Shown: in pieces, positions 8,906 to 18,790 of the stretch | Layout of the letters: every line of letters starts with the position of its first letter | Numbering within the stretch: the stretch's first letter is position 1 | NCBI RefSeq assembly: GCF_037977235.1 | Contig: NZ_CP150276.1 | Location: 2,852,001-2,916,000 of the forward strand | DNA: 64,000 bases | DNA from: Paenibacillus sp. FSL K6-0276 | GTDB lineage: Bacteria > Bacillota > Bacilli > Paenibacillales > Paenibacillaceae | Direction of reading: 5' to 3' | The notes under the pieces: generated by a model | The model's input: only the letters and a program-made list of their open reading frames with translations | Told to the model about the DNA's origin: nothing | The model's database searches: none | Made by a program: the position numbers and the translations under genes

Positions 8906-10333
8906 GTGAAGTGGGACTTATTTATTAACGGACAATGGAAAGAAGCAACACAGTACAAAGCACTATATTCCCCTTTTTCAGGGGACAAAATCGCTGATGT
9001 AGGCTATGCAAACGAAGTAGATACGGAAGCTGCGATTCAAGCGGCTGAGTCAGCTGCAGAGAAGATGGCTAAATTACCAGCTCATAAGCGTTCAGCTATT
9101 CTAGATAAAGTGGCTCATCAAATAGAAGCACGTAAAGAGGAGCTTGCTCAACTTCTGGCTTCGGAAGCGGCAAAACCGCTAAAGACCGCAAGAGGTGAAA
9201 TTGCTCGTACGATTCAGACTTATAAATTTGCGGCAATGGAAGCAAGTCGCATACACGGAGAAACGATTCCATTGGATGCGGCACCAGGTGGAGAGGGGCG
9301 TATAGCTTTTACGATTCGTAAACCACTTGGTGTGGTAGCTGCCATTACACCTTTTAACTTTCCGTTTAATTTGGTCGCACATAAGGTCGGACCTGCGATT
9401 GCAGCAGGAAACTCGGTTGTATTAAAACCAGCAGATCAAACTCCTATATCCTCTTTGGTATTAGCTGAGATTTTTCAAGAAGCTGGGCTGCCAGATGGCG
9501 CATTGAATATCATTCCCGGACTTGGCTCAGTTGTTGGCGAGATGCTCGTCTGTGATTCGAGAGTGAAGGCTGTTTCATTCACAGGAAGTCCGGCAGTAGG
9601 AATCGCTATTAAGAATAAAGCTGGATTGAAGCGTGTTACGTTGGAGCTGGGCTCGAATTCAGGTTTAATTATTGATCAAACATATGATATCTCCGATGAG
9701 TTAATCGATCGCTGTGTTATCGGAGCATTCTCATACAGTGGTCAAGTGTGCATTTCGATTCAACGAATATATGTACACGAAGATAAGTATGAGGAATTTA
9801 TAACTAAATTCAAAATAAAAGTAGAAAAACTCGTAATTGGTGACCCATTCGATGAAACCACAGATATATCAGCTTTGATCCATGAAAAAGAAGTTAATCG
9901 GATGCAGATGTGGGTAGATCTTGCTGTATCAAGAGGTGCACAAGTTATCATAGGTGGTAAGGCTCATAATTCTCGAATATTTAAGCCTACGATCTTGACA
10001 AATGTAGCTAGTGATGAGCCTGTATCCTGTGAGGAAGTGTTTGGACCTATCGTAACAGTTTCTCCATTTGGCAAGCTAGAACAAGCAATTGAGGAAGTAA
10101 ACCATTCGCGTTTTGGACTTCAAGCAGGCATTTATACGAATGATATTCATTCGGCTATGCAAGCTGCGGTTCAGCTTGAAGTAGGCGGGGTTATGATTAA
10201 TGATTTTCCAACGTTTCGTGTTGATAACATGCCATATGGCGGTGTGAAAGAAAGTGGATTCGGACGCGAGGGTGTTCAATATGCCGTCGAAGAAATGACA
10301 GAGATAAAGCTCATTACTATTAACTTAAAATGA
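8906..10333 (+). CDS. NAD(P)-dependent aldehyde dehydrogenase (candidate succinate-semialdehyde type)
   Basis: 475 residues starting at GTG. It has the aldehyde dehydrogenase fold with the PFNFP segment, catalytic Glu247 in ELGSNS and nucleophile Cys282 in SGQVCISIQR. The ELGSNS form, in place of ELGGK, is seen in the subgroup containing phosphonoacetaldehyde and lactaldehyde/glyceraldehyde-type enzymes, so the substrate is uncertain. Position directly behind a GABA-type aminotransferase suggests succinate semialdehyde to succinate. Alternatively it could oxidise aminoaldehydes released by the amine oxidase of the same operon. Confidence 0.75.
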   Translation: MKWDLFINGQWKEATQYKALYSPFSGDKIADVGYANEVDTEAAIQAAESAAEKMAKLPAHKRSAILDKVAHQIEARKEELAQLLASEAAKPLKTARGEIARTIQTYKFAAMEASRIHGETIPLDAAPGGEGRIAFTIRKPLGVVAAITPFNFPFNLVAHKVGPAIAAGNSVVLKPADQTPISSLVLAEIFQEAGLPDGALNIIPGLGSVVGEMLVCDSRVKAVSFTGSPAVGIAIKNKAGLKRVTLELGSNSGLIIDQTYDISDELIDRCVIGAFSYSGQVCISIQRIYVHEDKYEEFITKFKIKVEKLVIGDPFDETTDISALIHEKEVNRMQMWVDLAVSRGAQVIIGGKAHNSRIFKPTILTNVASDEPVSCEEVFGPIVTVSPFGKLEQAIEEVNHSRFGLQAGIYTNDIHSAMQAAVQLEVGGVMINDFPTFRVDNMPYGGVKESGFGREGVQYAVEEMTEIKLITINLK

Positions 10334-10362
10334 TCATCTTGTGATCAATTTCCGGGAGGTAC

Positions 10363-11829
10363 ATGATGACACAGGTTCAGATGAAAGCGAAGTATTTGAA
10401 AAATTTTATTGGTGGACAGTGGGTCGAGAGTAGTGGCACTCATTATGAAGAAGTACCAAATCCAGCGACAGGTGAAATTATAGCCTATGTTCCTATTTCA
10501 TCTAAAGATGATGTGAATAAAGCCGCTGATGTAGCTAGCATAGCGTTTGATAGTTGGAAGAAAGTTGCGGTGCCCAAAAGAGCGCAGTTCCTGTTTCGAT
10601 ATCAGCAACTTCTTGTTCAAAGCTGGGATGAGCTGGCGCAGATCGTAACTTTAGAGAATGGAAAAAGTTATCAAGAGGCTTATGGCGAAGTTCAGCGTGG
10701 AATTGAATGTGTAGAATTTGCAGCTGGGATTCCGACACTAATGATGGGGTCACAGCTTCCAGATATAGCAACTGGACTTGAATCAGGTATGTACAGATAT
10801 CCAATCGGTGTGGTTGGAGGCATAACACCTTTTAATTTTCCTATGATGGTTCCGTGTTGGATGTTCCCGCTTGCTATTGCATGTGGAAATACATTTATAT
10901 TGAAGCCATCAGAACGAACACCATTACTTGCCAATAGGATTGCTGAACTATTCAAGGAAGCTGGATTCCCTGATGGTGTTTTGAACATAGTACATGGTGC
11001 AAAAGATGTGGTAAATGGTCTGATCGAGAATAAAGAAGTTAAAGCAATTTCATTCGTTGGTTCACAGCCTGTTGCAGAATATGTATACAAAACTGCAAGT
11101 GCGAACAGCAAGAGAGTTCAGGCACTCGCAGGGGCCAAAAATCATTCCATCGTAATGCCAGATGCAGAGCTTAATAATACAGTTACTCAAATTATTAATG
11201 GTGCATTTGGATCAGCAGGTGAACGCTGTATGGCTTGTGCGGTTGTTGTTGCAGTTGGAGATATTGCAGATCAGTTAGTTGAACGACTTAAGCAAGCTGC
11301 CGATCAGATTGTCATTGGGAATGGCATGGACAAGGAAGTCTTCCTCGGACCAGTTATTCGTGAAGAAAATAAAACGAGAACGTTAAGGTATATCCAAAAT
11401 GGCGAGTCAGAAGGCGCTAAGCTTGTGCGTGATGGCAGTAAAGATGCCGCAATTGAAGGAAAAGGGTATTTTGTCGGACCAACTATTTTTGATCATGTCA
11501 ATATGAATATGAAAATTTGGAAAGACGAGATCTTTGCTCCTCTGCTGTCGATCGTTCGAGTTAAGGACTTAAGTGAAGCAATTGAGATAACGAACAATTC
11601 TGAGTTTGCGAATGGGGCATGTATTTACACAGATAGTGCCAAAGCAGTACGCCAGTTCCGTGAAGATATCGATGCGGGTATGTTGGGTGTGAATATTGGG
11701 GTTCCAGCTCCGATGGCTTTCTTCCCTTTCTCTGGTTACAAGAAATCCTTCTATGGAGATTTGCATGCTAATGGAAGAGATGGTGTTGAGTTCTATACGC
11801 GCAAGAAAATGTTGACTGCTCGTTATTAA
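10363..11829 (+). CDS. mmsA: CoA-acylating (methyl)malonate-semialdehyde dehydrogenase
   Basis: 488 residues behind GGGAGG. Nucleophile Cys289 lies in [11 protein letters not shown]. The position where other aldehyde dehydrogenases carry the general-base Glu reads LAGAKNH, the hallmark of the CoA-dependent MmsA/IolA group. These enzymes convert malonate or methylmalonate semialdehyde plus CoA to acetyl- or propionyl-CoA and CO2. No inositol or valine genes are nearby. The next gene is a beta-alanine:pyruvate-type aminotransferase, so malonate semialdehyde from beta-alanine is the likely substrate. Confidence 0.88.
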   Translation: MMTQVQMKAKYLKNFIGGQWVESSGTHYEEVPNPATGEIIAYVPISSKDDVNKAADVASIAFDSWKKVAVPKRAQFLFRYQQLLVQSWDELAQIVTLENGKSYQEAYGEVQRGIECVEFAAGIPTLMMGSQLPDIATGLESGMYRYPIGVVGGITPFNFPMMVPCWMFPLAIACGNTFILKPSERTPLLANRIAELFKEAGFPDGVLNIVHGAKDVVNGLIENKEVKAISFVGSQPVAEYVYKTASANSKRVQALAGAKNHSIVMPDAELNNTVTQIINGAFGSAGERCMACAVVVAVGDIADQLVERLKQAADQIVIGNGMDKEVFLGPVIREENKTRTLRYIQNGESEGAKLVRDGSKDAAIEGKGYFVGPTIFDHVNMNMKIWKDEIFAPLLSIVRVKDLSEAIEITNNSEFANGACIYTDSAKAVRQFREDIDAGMLGVNIGVPAPMAFFPFSGYKKSFYGDLHANGRDGVEFYTRKKMLTARY

Positions 11830-11845
11830 AGTGAAAGGTTGATGA

Positions 11846-13201
11846 ATGATGACCTCTTCGGATGATAGTGCAGAAATTACAGCAAAAGATCGTCAGTATT
11901 TGTGGCACGCGATGTCTCCTTATAATCCGAATCAAGGACCAATGGTTGTCACTCAAGGGGAAGGTTCCTGGATTACGGATATTGAAGGGAACCGCTATCT
12001 TGATGCAATGTCTGGTCTATGGTGTGTGAATGTAGGCTATGGAAGACAAGAATTAGCGGAAGCTGCTTATGAGCAGTTAAGAGCAATGGCATATTATCCT
12101 CTATCTCAAAGTCATCTTCCAGCGATTCAACTAGCAGAGAAACTGAATGAATGGCTTGAAGGGGATTATGTAATCTTTTTTTCTAACAGTGGTTCAGATG
12201 CAAATGAAACCGCCTTCAAGATCGCAAGACAATATCATCAGCAAACGGGGTCTCCTCTTCGTCACAAGTTTATATCTCGCTATCGTGCTTATCATGGTAA
12301 CTCAATGGGAGCATTAGCCGCAACGGGTCAAGCAACCCGCAAGTATATGTATGAACCACTTGGCGGGGGATTTCTTCATGTGCGTCCTCCAGATAACTAT
12401 CGTCGACCTGAAGGTATGTCAATTGAAGAATTCAACCTCTTCTGTGCACGTGAAATAGAGGAAAGAATCATTTGGGAAGGACAGGAAACTATAGCAGCTG
12501 TAATTATGGAACCAGCAATTTCTGGCGGTGGAGTTCTCGTTCCCCATCAGATTTACTTTGACGAAGTCCAAAAAATTTGTAAGAAGTATAATGTGCTGCT
12601 CATCATCGATGAAGTCATATGTGGATTTGGTCGTTCCGGGTTGAAGTTTGGACATATGAATTACAATGTTAAGCCAGATATTGTCACGATGGCCAAGGGC
12701 TTGACAAGTGGATATTTGCCATTATCAGCAACAGCTGTTCGCAAGGATATATATGAAGCTTTTAAAGAACAAGGTGAATTTAATCATCTTCGACACGTCA
12801 ATACATTTGGTGGCAGTCCAGCTTGTTGTGCATTAGCTCTCAAAAATCTTGAAATTATAGCGAATGAAAATTTGGTACAACGTTCCGAGAAGTTCGGAGA
12901 GCGTTTGGTAGCAGAAATGAGTGATCTTATGGATCACAGACTGGTAGGCGACATTCGCAGTTTTGGTTTTTTGATGGGGTTCGAGCTCGTGGAGAACAAA
13001 GAAACGAAAGAACCGTTATCACCTGTAGCTGTAGGTAAAATTATTGCAGCATGTAAAGCCAAAGGTTTGATCATTGGTCGTAATGGCGATACAGTACCGG
13101 GATTCAACAATATTCTTACATTATCACCACCACTTTCATCCACAAATGAAGATTTGGATTTTATCATTCAAACATTTAAACAAGTGATGAAAAATAATTA
13201 G
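11846..13201 (+). CDS. Class III omega-amino acid:pyruvate aminotransferase
   Basis: 451 residues; class III PLP aminotransferase with NSGSDANETAFKIARQYH, a YRAYHGNSMGALAATG segment, DEVICGFGRSG and PLP Lys284 in TMAKGLTSGYLP. This form fits the beta-alanine/taurine/putrescine:pyruvate aminotransferase group more than GabT. With MmsA immediately upstream, beta-alanine to malonate semialdehyde is the most economical reading; direct transamination of putrescine is the main alternative. The start is one of two adjacent ATG codons at 11846/11849. Confidence 0.8.
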   Translation: MMTSSDDSAEITAKDRQYLWHAMSPYNPNQGPMVVTQGEGSWITDIEGNRYLDAMSGLWCVNVGYGRQELAEAAYEQLRAMAYYPLSQSHLPAIQLAEKLNEWLEGDYVIFFSNSGSDANETAFKIARQYHQQTGSPLRHKFISRYRAYHGNSMGALAATGQATRKYMYEPLGGGFLHVRPPDNYRRPEGMSIEEFNLFCAREIEERIIWEGQETIAAVIMEPAISGGGVLVPHQIYFDEVQKICKKYNVLLIIDEVICGFGRSGLKFGHMNYNVKPDIVTMAKGLTSGYLPLSATAVRKDIYEAFKEQGEFNHLRHVNTFGGSPACCALALKNLEIIANENLVQRSEKFGERLVAEMSDLMDHRLVGDIRSFGFLMGFELVENKETKEPLSPVAVGKIIAACKAKGLIIGRNGDTVPGFNNILTLSPPLSSTNEDLDFIIQTFKQVMKNN

Positions 13202-13366
13202 ACAGAATGTTTAGTGAAATTGTCCAAAAAGAGGAAAAATCTCTTTGATTCAGAATAAGTAATTATTGTCTAAACTAGTACAATTAGATGTCAAAATGGT
13301 TACATTTTTCACGAAACGTTTTTTTGATGAATAAATAATTGAAAAATAGAAAGGAGGCAAGAAGCA
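13202..13366 (+). promoter_or_regulatory. Largest gap inside the catabolic run
   Basis: All other gaps in the run are under 50 bp; this one is 165 bp and AT-rich. A short hairpin (AAAGAG / CTCTTT, 13229-13247) could attenuate transcription, and an internal promoter is likely here. No clear -35/-10 pair could be fixed by eye. AAAGGAGGC at 13351 serves the next gene. Confidence 0.35.
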
Positions 13367-14827
13367 ATGGATATTAAGAACATGTACATTGATGGTAAAT
13401 GGGTGCTCGGAAGTGGAGGAAGGACGCGTAAGATAATAAATCCTGCCACAGAAGAAGTTATTTCGATTGTTACCGAAGGCAATGTAGATGATATTAAATT
13501 AGCAATTGTGGCGGCACATAGAGCGTTCTATGAAGATGGCTGGATCGAAAGTAAGGCAAGATATCGTTCAGAATTGTTGCTTCGTCTTGCAAGTAAGTTA
13601 GAGGAGGCATCAGAGGAATTTGCCATACTCGAAACGTTGAATAATGGAAAGCCCATTAATGAATCGAGATTTGATGTCATCGATGCGGTGAATCAGTTCA
13701 GATATTACGCAGGGTTAGCAACCAAGCCACACGGACAGGTGTATGACGTACCAGATGATGTTCAAGCAATGGTAGTTATAGAAGCAATTGGCGTTGTGGC
13801 ATTAATTACGCCATGGAATTATCCATTAGTGATGGCGACGCAAAAGATTGCAGCTGCAATCGCTGCAGGATGTACGGTAGTAGTAAAACCAGCCTCTGTT
13901 ACCCCACTTACAGTCATTAAATTGTTTGAGTTGATCGACCAATTAGATTTTCCGAATGGTGTCATTAATCTTGTTCTGGGACCAGGGGCTACGATTGGGA
14001 ACGAAATATCTGTAAATCCACTTGTTGATAAGATCTCCTTTACTGGAGGGACAGAAACAGGAATTGAAATCGCTCAAAAGGCAGCTCATACTATGAAAAG
14101 ATTAAGCCTAGAACTAGGGGGGAAATCTCCTCTGGTCGTGTTTGAAGATGCAGACTTTGATGTGGCAGTTGAATATGCGCTTTTTGCAGTTTTCGCCAAT
14201 CAGGGTCAAGTGTGCTCTGCAGGATCCCGACTCATTGTTCAAGAAAGCTTGTATGAGCGATTTGTAGCGGAATTATTACTCCAAGTGAAAAAGATCAAGA
14301 TCGGACCTGGTATTGAGGAAGACACGTTAATGGGCCCTCTCGTATCAGAAAATCAGTTAAAAAATGTTCTAGGATACGTAGATATCGGTTCAAATGAAGG
14401 TGCGACATTGCTATGTGGTGGTAAACAAATTGAAGGTAAGGGCTATTTCATTGAACCTGCAATTTTTACCGATACGACACCTGATATGAGAATTGTACAA
14501 GAAGAAATATTCGGACCTATTCTTGTTATTCAGAAGTTCAGTACCGAAGAGGAAGCCATCCGTTTAGCCAACGGTACTAAATTTGGCCTAGCAGCTGGCG
14601 TATTTACGAACGATTCCGCAAAAGGAATGAGAGTAATTCGTAAGATTAGAGCAGGTATTACTTGGATTAATACCTACCACAACACTTACAATGAAGCACC
14701 ATGGGGTGGATTTAAGATGAGTGGTATTGGAAGAGATTTAGGTACATATGGATTCCAACAGTTTTTGGAGCCTAAACAAATTAATATCAAACTGAATGTT
14801 ACTCCAGCAGGCTGGTTGTCACAATAA
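13367..14827 (+). CDS. NAD(P)-dependent aldehyde dehydrogenase (betaine/aminoaldehyde-type)
   Basis: 486 residues behind AAAGGAGGC. Canonical aldehyde dehydrogenase features are present: TPWNYPL, general base Glu249 in LELGGKSP, nucleophile Cys283 in NQGQVCSAGSR, and the C-terminal PWGGFKMSGIGRD. The overall pattern fits the betaine-aldehyde/aminoaldehyde dehydrogenase group. In this operon a plausible substrate is 3-aminopropanal, giving beta-alanine, or 4-aminobutanal. A homologue with different active-site flanks is encoded at 21584, so the two may divide the C3 and C4 aldehydes. Confidence 0.8.
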   Translation: MDIKNMYIDGKWVLGSGGRTRKIINPATEEVISIVTEGNVDDIKLAIVAAHRAFYEDGWIESKARYRSELLLRLASKLEEASEEFAILETLNNGKPINESRFDVIDAVNQFRYYAGLATKPHGQVYDVPDDVQAMVVIEAIGVVALITPWNYPLVMATQKIAAAIAAGCTVVVKPASVTPLTVIKLFELIDQLDFPNGVINLVLGPGATIGNEISVNPLVDKISFTGGTETGIEIAQKAAHTMKRLSLELGGKSPLVVFEDADFDVAVEYALFAVFANQGQVCSAGSRLIVQESLYERFVAELLLQVKKIKIGPGIEEDTLMGPLVSENQLKNVLGYVDIGSNEGATLLCGGKQIEGKGYFIEPAIFTDTTPDMRIVQEEIFGPILVIQKFSTEEEAIRLANGTKFGLAAGVFTNDSAKGMRVIRKIRAGITWINTYHNTYNEAPWGGFKMSGIGRDLGTYGFQQFLEPKQINIKLNVTPAGWLSQ

Positions 14828-14873
14828 TAGTCTAGATTGAAGTTGTACACATTACAAAGTTGGAGGGCTCAAC

Positions 14874-16013
14874 ATGAATAAAGTAGTTGTTTTAGGCGCA
14901 ACAGGAACAATTGGAAAAGTGATCGTGAAAGATCTAGTAGAGAGTGGCATTGAGGTTGTAGCTGCAGACCTAGATCAAGCGAGACTGGATGAACTTGCCG
15001 CTTGGGTCGGCAAAGGGGTCACCACTGTAATTTTAAATATTAGAGATTTTGAAGCATCCAAAGAAGTGTTACGGCAAGGTAGCGTATGTGTCAATGCGAC
15101 TAACTATGTTTTTAATCTAGATGCAATGAAAGCTGCATCAGCTGTAGGCACAAGCATACTTGATTTGGGTGGACTCTTTAAATATACGAATGAACAATTG
15201 AAGCTCGATGATCAAATGAAGCTTGCGAATGTGCTTTCAATTACAGGCATGGGGTCAGATCCTGGTAGCTCTAACGTATTTTGCAGGTATGGTGTGAATT
15301 TACTTGATACTCCTGAAGAAATTCATATTCGCTATGGATCTACATCTTCAGGCACAACGTTTGCCTTTTCTGCAGATACAATCATCGATGAAGCAGTTAA
15401 GCCTGCAATCGCTGTACAAAAAGGTAAGTTAGTCGAAATTCCTCCACTAGCAGATGAAGAGTTTACTCAATTCCATGAAGATTTAGGCATTCAAAAAACA
15501 TATTCCATTATTCATTCCGAGCTAGCAACATTACCTACTAGCTTCCCAGAAGTAAAAGAAATTACCTACAAAGATACTTGGGATCCTTCAACCATCGAGA
15601 AAGTTAAAATGCTGGAAGAACTCGGTCTTGTTGATACAAATGCACTGGAAGATGGAACAGTTCCTCGCCGTCAGCTGGTTTCGTTGTTAACTAAAGTGCT
15701 TGCCAAGAAGGAAAATCCGGTTTGGGGCACCGATTCTTTATTGGTTGAGGTCAAAGGAAAGAAAAATGGAAATCAGACTACCGTAAGATTAGAATTGTTA
15801 ACGAGATATCATCATGAGTGGGCAGTCAGTCCAACACAATATGCAACGGCGATTCCGGCTTCAATCGTCGCTCAAATGCTCTTGAAGGGTGAGATTACAG
15901 AGAAAGGTGTTAAACCACCTGAGCTGTGTGTTGATCCTGAAACGTATTTCTCCTATTTAAAAAGTAAGAATGTTGAGCTATATATCACGATTAGTGAAAC
16001 GCAGAAACAGTAG
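14874..16013 (+). CDS. Saccharopine-dehydrogenase-like NAD(P) oxidoreductase
   Basis: 379 residues behind TGGAGGG. The N-terminus is a Rossmann nucleotide-binding domain (VVVLGATGTIGKVI) of the saccharopine dehydrogenase NADP-binding family. The middle carries the family's catalytic-domain layout (TGMGSDPGSSNVFCRYG). The family includes saccharopine, carboxynorspermidine and homospermidine-type enzymes that make or break secondary amines by imine reduction or oxidation. Within a polyamine operon I infer a role on a secondary-amine intermediate, but neither direction nor substrate can be read off. It is 30 bp upstream of an amidohydrolase. Confidence 0.75.
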   Translation: MNKVVVLGATGTIGKVIVKDLVESGIEVVAADLDQARLDELAAWVGKGVTTVILNIRDFEASKEVLRQGSVCVNATNYVFNLDAMKAASAVGTSILDLGGLFKYTNEQLKLDDQMKLANVLSITGMGSDPGSSNVFCRYGVNLLDTPEEIHIRYGSTSSGTTFAFSADTIIDEAVKPAIAVQKGKLVEIPPLADEEFTQFHEDLGIQKTYSIIHSELATLPTSFPEVKEITYKDTWDPSTIEKVKMLEELGLVDTNALEDGTVPRRQLVSLLTKVLAKKENPVWGTDSLLVEVKGKKNGNQTTVRLELLTRYHHEWAVSPTQYATAIPASIVAQMLLKGEITEKGVKPPELCVDPETYFSYLKSKNVELYITISETQKQ

Positions 16014-16043
16014 TCTACTAAACTACTAATAGGAGGCAAATCC

Positions 16044-17648
16044 ATGCAACAAGTTGATAAGGTAGACATTATGATTACAAGTAATGCTGTGTTTACGGGT
16101 ACTGAAGATTTGCCGAAGCCAGCTTCAATTGCTATCAAAGGTAATAAAATAGTAGCAGTTGGTACAGCATCTGAAATGCAAGAACTCATTGGACCCGAAA
16201 CTAAAGTTTATCAATTTGAAAATAAACTTGTTATGCCGGGTTTTAATGATTTGCACCTCCATGTTATTCCCGGTTGTCTTATGGAGGATAATATAAATCT
16301 CTTAGATGCTCGTTCTGAACAAGAAGTTGTAGATAGGGTTGCTGAATTTGCCAAATCAAGACCTGATGAATTATGGGTTCAAGGTTATATGTGGTATCAC
16401 ACCAAGTGGGACGATTCGAAATTGCCTCATCGTTCCTCCTTGGATGCTGTTATTCCTGACCGTCCAGTTTTTTTATTTCATGCTTCAGGTCATACAGTAT
16501 GGGTTAATTCTAAGGCTTTGGAAATACTCGGAATTAATCGGAACACACCTGATCCTCCGCATGGGAAGATTATGAAGGATGAGTTTCAAGAGCCTACTGG
16601 CATACTTTATGAGTCAGCTGCTAGTATTGCTTCTAAACAGGCAATGAATCTTCCGGAAAATCGAAAAAGACAAGTTTTTGAAACCTTCCTAAGTCATGCT
16701 GCTAAATATGGGGTCACCTCAATAACGGATATTTTTAAAGTAACTGATCTAGAAATTAATGAAATTGATCTTTATGAAGAGTTTGAAGAACAAGAGAAGC
16801 TGACTACACGAATTCACTTTTTGATCGGGCTTGATGCAGATATTCAGAGGGCACAGTTTTATCGAGATAAGTATAAATCAGGAAAGCTACGTTTCTCTGG
16901 ACTGAAAGAATTTTTGGACGGAGTTGTGACTACACATACTGCTAACCTTGTTGAGCCTTATACGGATATTCCAGATTCACACGGGCCTTTGCTACCAGAA
17001 GAAATGAGAAACTATGTGCTTGCTGCAGATAAAGAGGGGTTCCGTATTCGGTTTCATGCCGTAGGGGATGGCGCAGTGCATTATGCACTTGATCTATTTG
17101 AAGAAGCACAACAACAGAATGGGGTTAGAGATGCAAGGCATACAATCGAGCATATCGAGGTCGTACATCCAACTGATATTCCACGGTTTAAAGAATTGGA
17201 TGTAATCGCATCAATGCAACCAGAGCATATGGAACTAATCAATAAAAATCATTATTTTTCCTGTATAGGGGAGAGAAGTAAGTATACCTTCGCAATTAAG
17301 TCATTACTGGATGCAGGAGCGAAGGTCGTATTAAATACGGATTACCCTGTTGTATCCTTAAACCCACTATTAGAAATATACCGAGCCATTACTAGAGTTG
17401 TAGGCGAAGGTGAGTTGTTTAATGAAGATGAAGCTATCACTTTAACACAGGCTTTGCAAGCGTATACATCCTCAGCTGCCTATGGTGTTTTTAGAGAAAA
17501 TGAATTAGGTACACTTGAGGCAGGAAAATTAGCAGATTTAATTGTGATCGATTGCGATCTATTCAATGTACCGACTGAAAGAATAAAGGATGCGAGGGTA
17601 GAGTTAACCATGATGGATGGCAAAGTCATCTTTGAAAAACAGGTATAG
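16044..17648 (+). CDS. YtcJ-like amidohydrolase (Amidohydro_3)
   Basis: 534 residues behind AGGAGGC. Metal-binding and family motifs are visible: DLHLHVIPG near the N-terminus, FHASGHTVWVNSKALE, GLKEFLDGVVTTHT, RFHAVGDGAVHYALD, a HTIEHIE segment and NTDYPVVSLNPL near the end. These match Amidohydro_3 (YtcJ/exoenzyme-regulatory AepA type), whose substrates are mostly unknown. There is no signal peptide, so it is cytoplasmic. Its place between the saccharopine-dehydrogenase-like gene and the polyamine importer suggests it hydrolyses an N-acylated or cyclised intermediate, which is inference only. Confidence 0.8.
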   Translation: MQQVDKVDIMITSNAVFTGTEDLPKPASIAIKGNKIVAVGTASEMQELIGPETKVYQFENKLVMPGFNDLHLHVIPGCLMEDNINLLDARSEQEVVDRVAEFAKSRPDELWVQGYMWYHTKWDDSKLPHRSSLDAVIPDRPVFLFHASGHTVWVNSKALEILGINRNTPDPPHGKIMKDEFQEPTGILYESAASIASKQAMNLPENRKRQVFETFLSHAAKYGVTSITDIFKVTDLEINEIDLYEEFEEQEKLTTRIHFLIGLDADIQRAQFYRDKYKSGKLRFSGLKEFLDGVVTTHTANLVEPYTDIPDSHGPLLPEEMRNYVLAADKEGFRIRFHAVGDGAVHYALDLFEEAQQQNGVRDARHTIEHIEVVHPTDIPRFKELDVIASMQPEHMELINKNHYFSCIGERSKYTFAIKSLLDAGAKVVLNTDYPVVSLNPLLEIYRAITRVVGEGELFNEDEAITLTQALQAYTSSAAYGVFRENELGTLEAGKLADLIVIDCDLFNVPTERIKDARVELTMMDGKVIFEKQV

Positions 17649-17664
17649 ATTGGAGTGAAGTTTC

Positions 17665-18759
17665 ATGGCAGCTCATTTGGAGATCAGAAGCGCACAAAAG
17701 CTTTACAAAAAATATACAGCTGTTGATAACGTTCATTTATCTATTAATAAAGGTGAGTTTGTTACTATTTTGGGGCCAAGTGGTTCAGGGAAAACGACAT
17801 TGCTCAAGCTTATTGCTGGCTTTGAATCTATCGATGGCGGAACGATATTTCTGGATGGCCAGGATATTACCAAGAAGAAGGCTTATGAACGCAATATTGG
17901 CATGGTATTTCAAAACTATGCCTTATTTCCACATATGACCATTTTTGATAATATTGCATATCCACTTCGCTTACGTAAATTCTCGAAGCAAGAGATTAAG
18001 GAGCAGGTGCATAAAGTGCTGGAAATTGTTCGTCTTGAGGACTTTTCCACGCATTTTCCTAATCAACTTAGCGGTGGTCAGCAGCAGCGAGTGGCATTAG
18101 CAAGGGCAATTATTTTTAATCCGCCTTTGTTATTGCTGGATGAGCCGCTTGGTGCTCTAGACAGAAATTTACGCCAACAAATGCAGTTTGAAATTAAGCA
18201 TATTCAAGAGAAATTAGGTATTACAACAGTTAACGTAACGCATGATCAGGAAGAAGCTTTAACGATGTCAGATCGTATCTGTGTCATGAATAAGGGGAAA
18301 GTCGAACAAATTGACTCTCCTGAGAGACTGTACAACCATCCGCAAAGTAAATTTGTCTCATCCTTTATCGGTGAGATCAATTGGCTCAAAGGGAAAGTGA
18401 TTCGAACAGAATCAGGTATGTCTGTGATTAAACTTTTAAGTGGAGAAGTGGTTCAGATTGAATCAGAGAATGAACTCCCAGCCAACTCAACCGTATTGAT
18501 TGCCGTTCGACCTGAAAATCTTCATATTGTTCAAGATAAATCTTACTGTACGTATGCTTTTCAAGCCAGAGTTTTGGAGAAAACTTATGTTGGGGATTCG
18601 TTCCGCATTGATGTAGTAACCAATATGGACGAACAATTCAGTATCAAGCTACGATATGGAAGTTCGAAGCAAATCGCAGTCGGAGATGAGATTCAGATTG
18701 GCTGGAATGCAAAGGATGCCTCCTTAATTCCTGACGACGAAGCTATCCCTGCTTCTTAG
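17665..18759 (+). CDS. potA: Polyamine-type ABC transporter ATP-binding protein
   Basis: 364 residues. Walker A GPSGSGKTT (about residues 37-45), Q-loop QNYALFPH, signature LSGGQQQR, Walker B LLLLDEPLGALD and a switch His in NVTHDQEEAL are all present. A C-terminal TOBE-type domain follows from about residue 240. The PotA type is supported by the two permeases and the PotD-like binding protein that follow. It energises import of spermidine/putrescine or a related polyamine. Confidence 0.88.
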   Translation: MAAHLEIRSAQKLYKKYTAVDNVHLSINKGEFVTILGPSGSGKTTLLKLIAGFESIDGGTIFLDGQDITKKKAYERNIGMVFQNYALFPHMTIFDNIAYPLRLRKFSKQEIKEQVHKVLEIVRLEDFSTHFPNQLSGGQQQRVALARAIIFNPPLLLLDEPLGALDRNLRQQMQFEIKHIQEKLGITTVNVTHDQEEALTMSDRICVMNKGKVEQIDSPERLYNHPQSKFVSSFIGEINWLKGKVIRTESGMSVIKLLSGEVVQIESENELPANSTVLIAVRPENLHIVQDKSYCTYAFQARVLEKTYVGDSFRIDVVTNMDEQFSIKLRYGSSKQIAVGDEIQIGWNAKDASLIPDDEAIPAS

Positions 18760-18790
18760 AAATAGTAGGAGAGCGAGGTGAACGTTACAA

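Noticed and set aside
10692..11111. 139-residue minus-strand open frame inside mmsA
   Set aside because: Fully contained in an intact, well-conserved gene; composition is that of an antisense shadow.
16339..16575. Small plus-strand frame inside the amidohydrolase
   Set aside because: Overlaps an intact gene in another frame and lacks a ribosome binding site.
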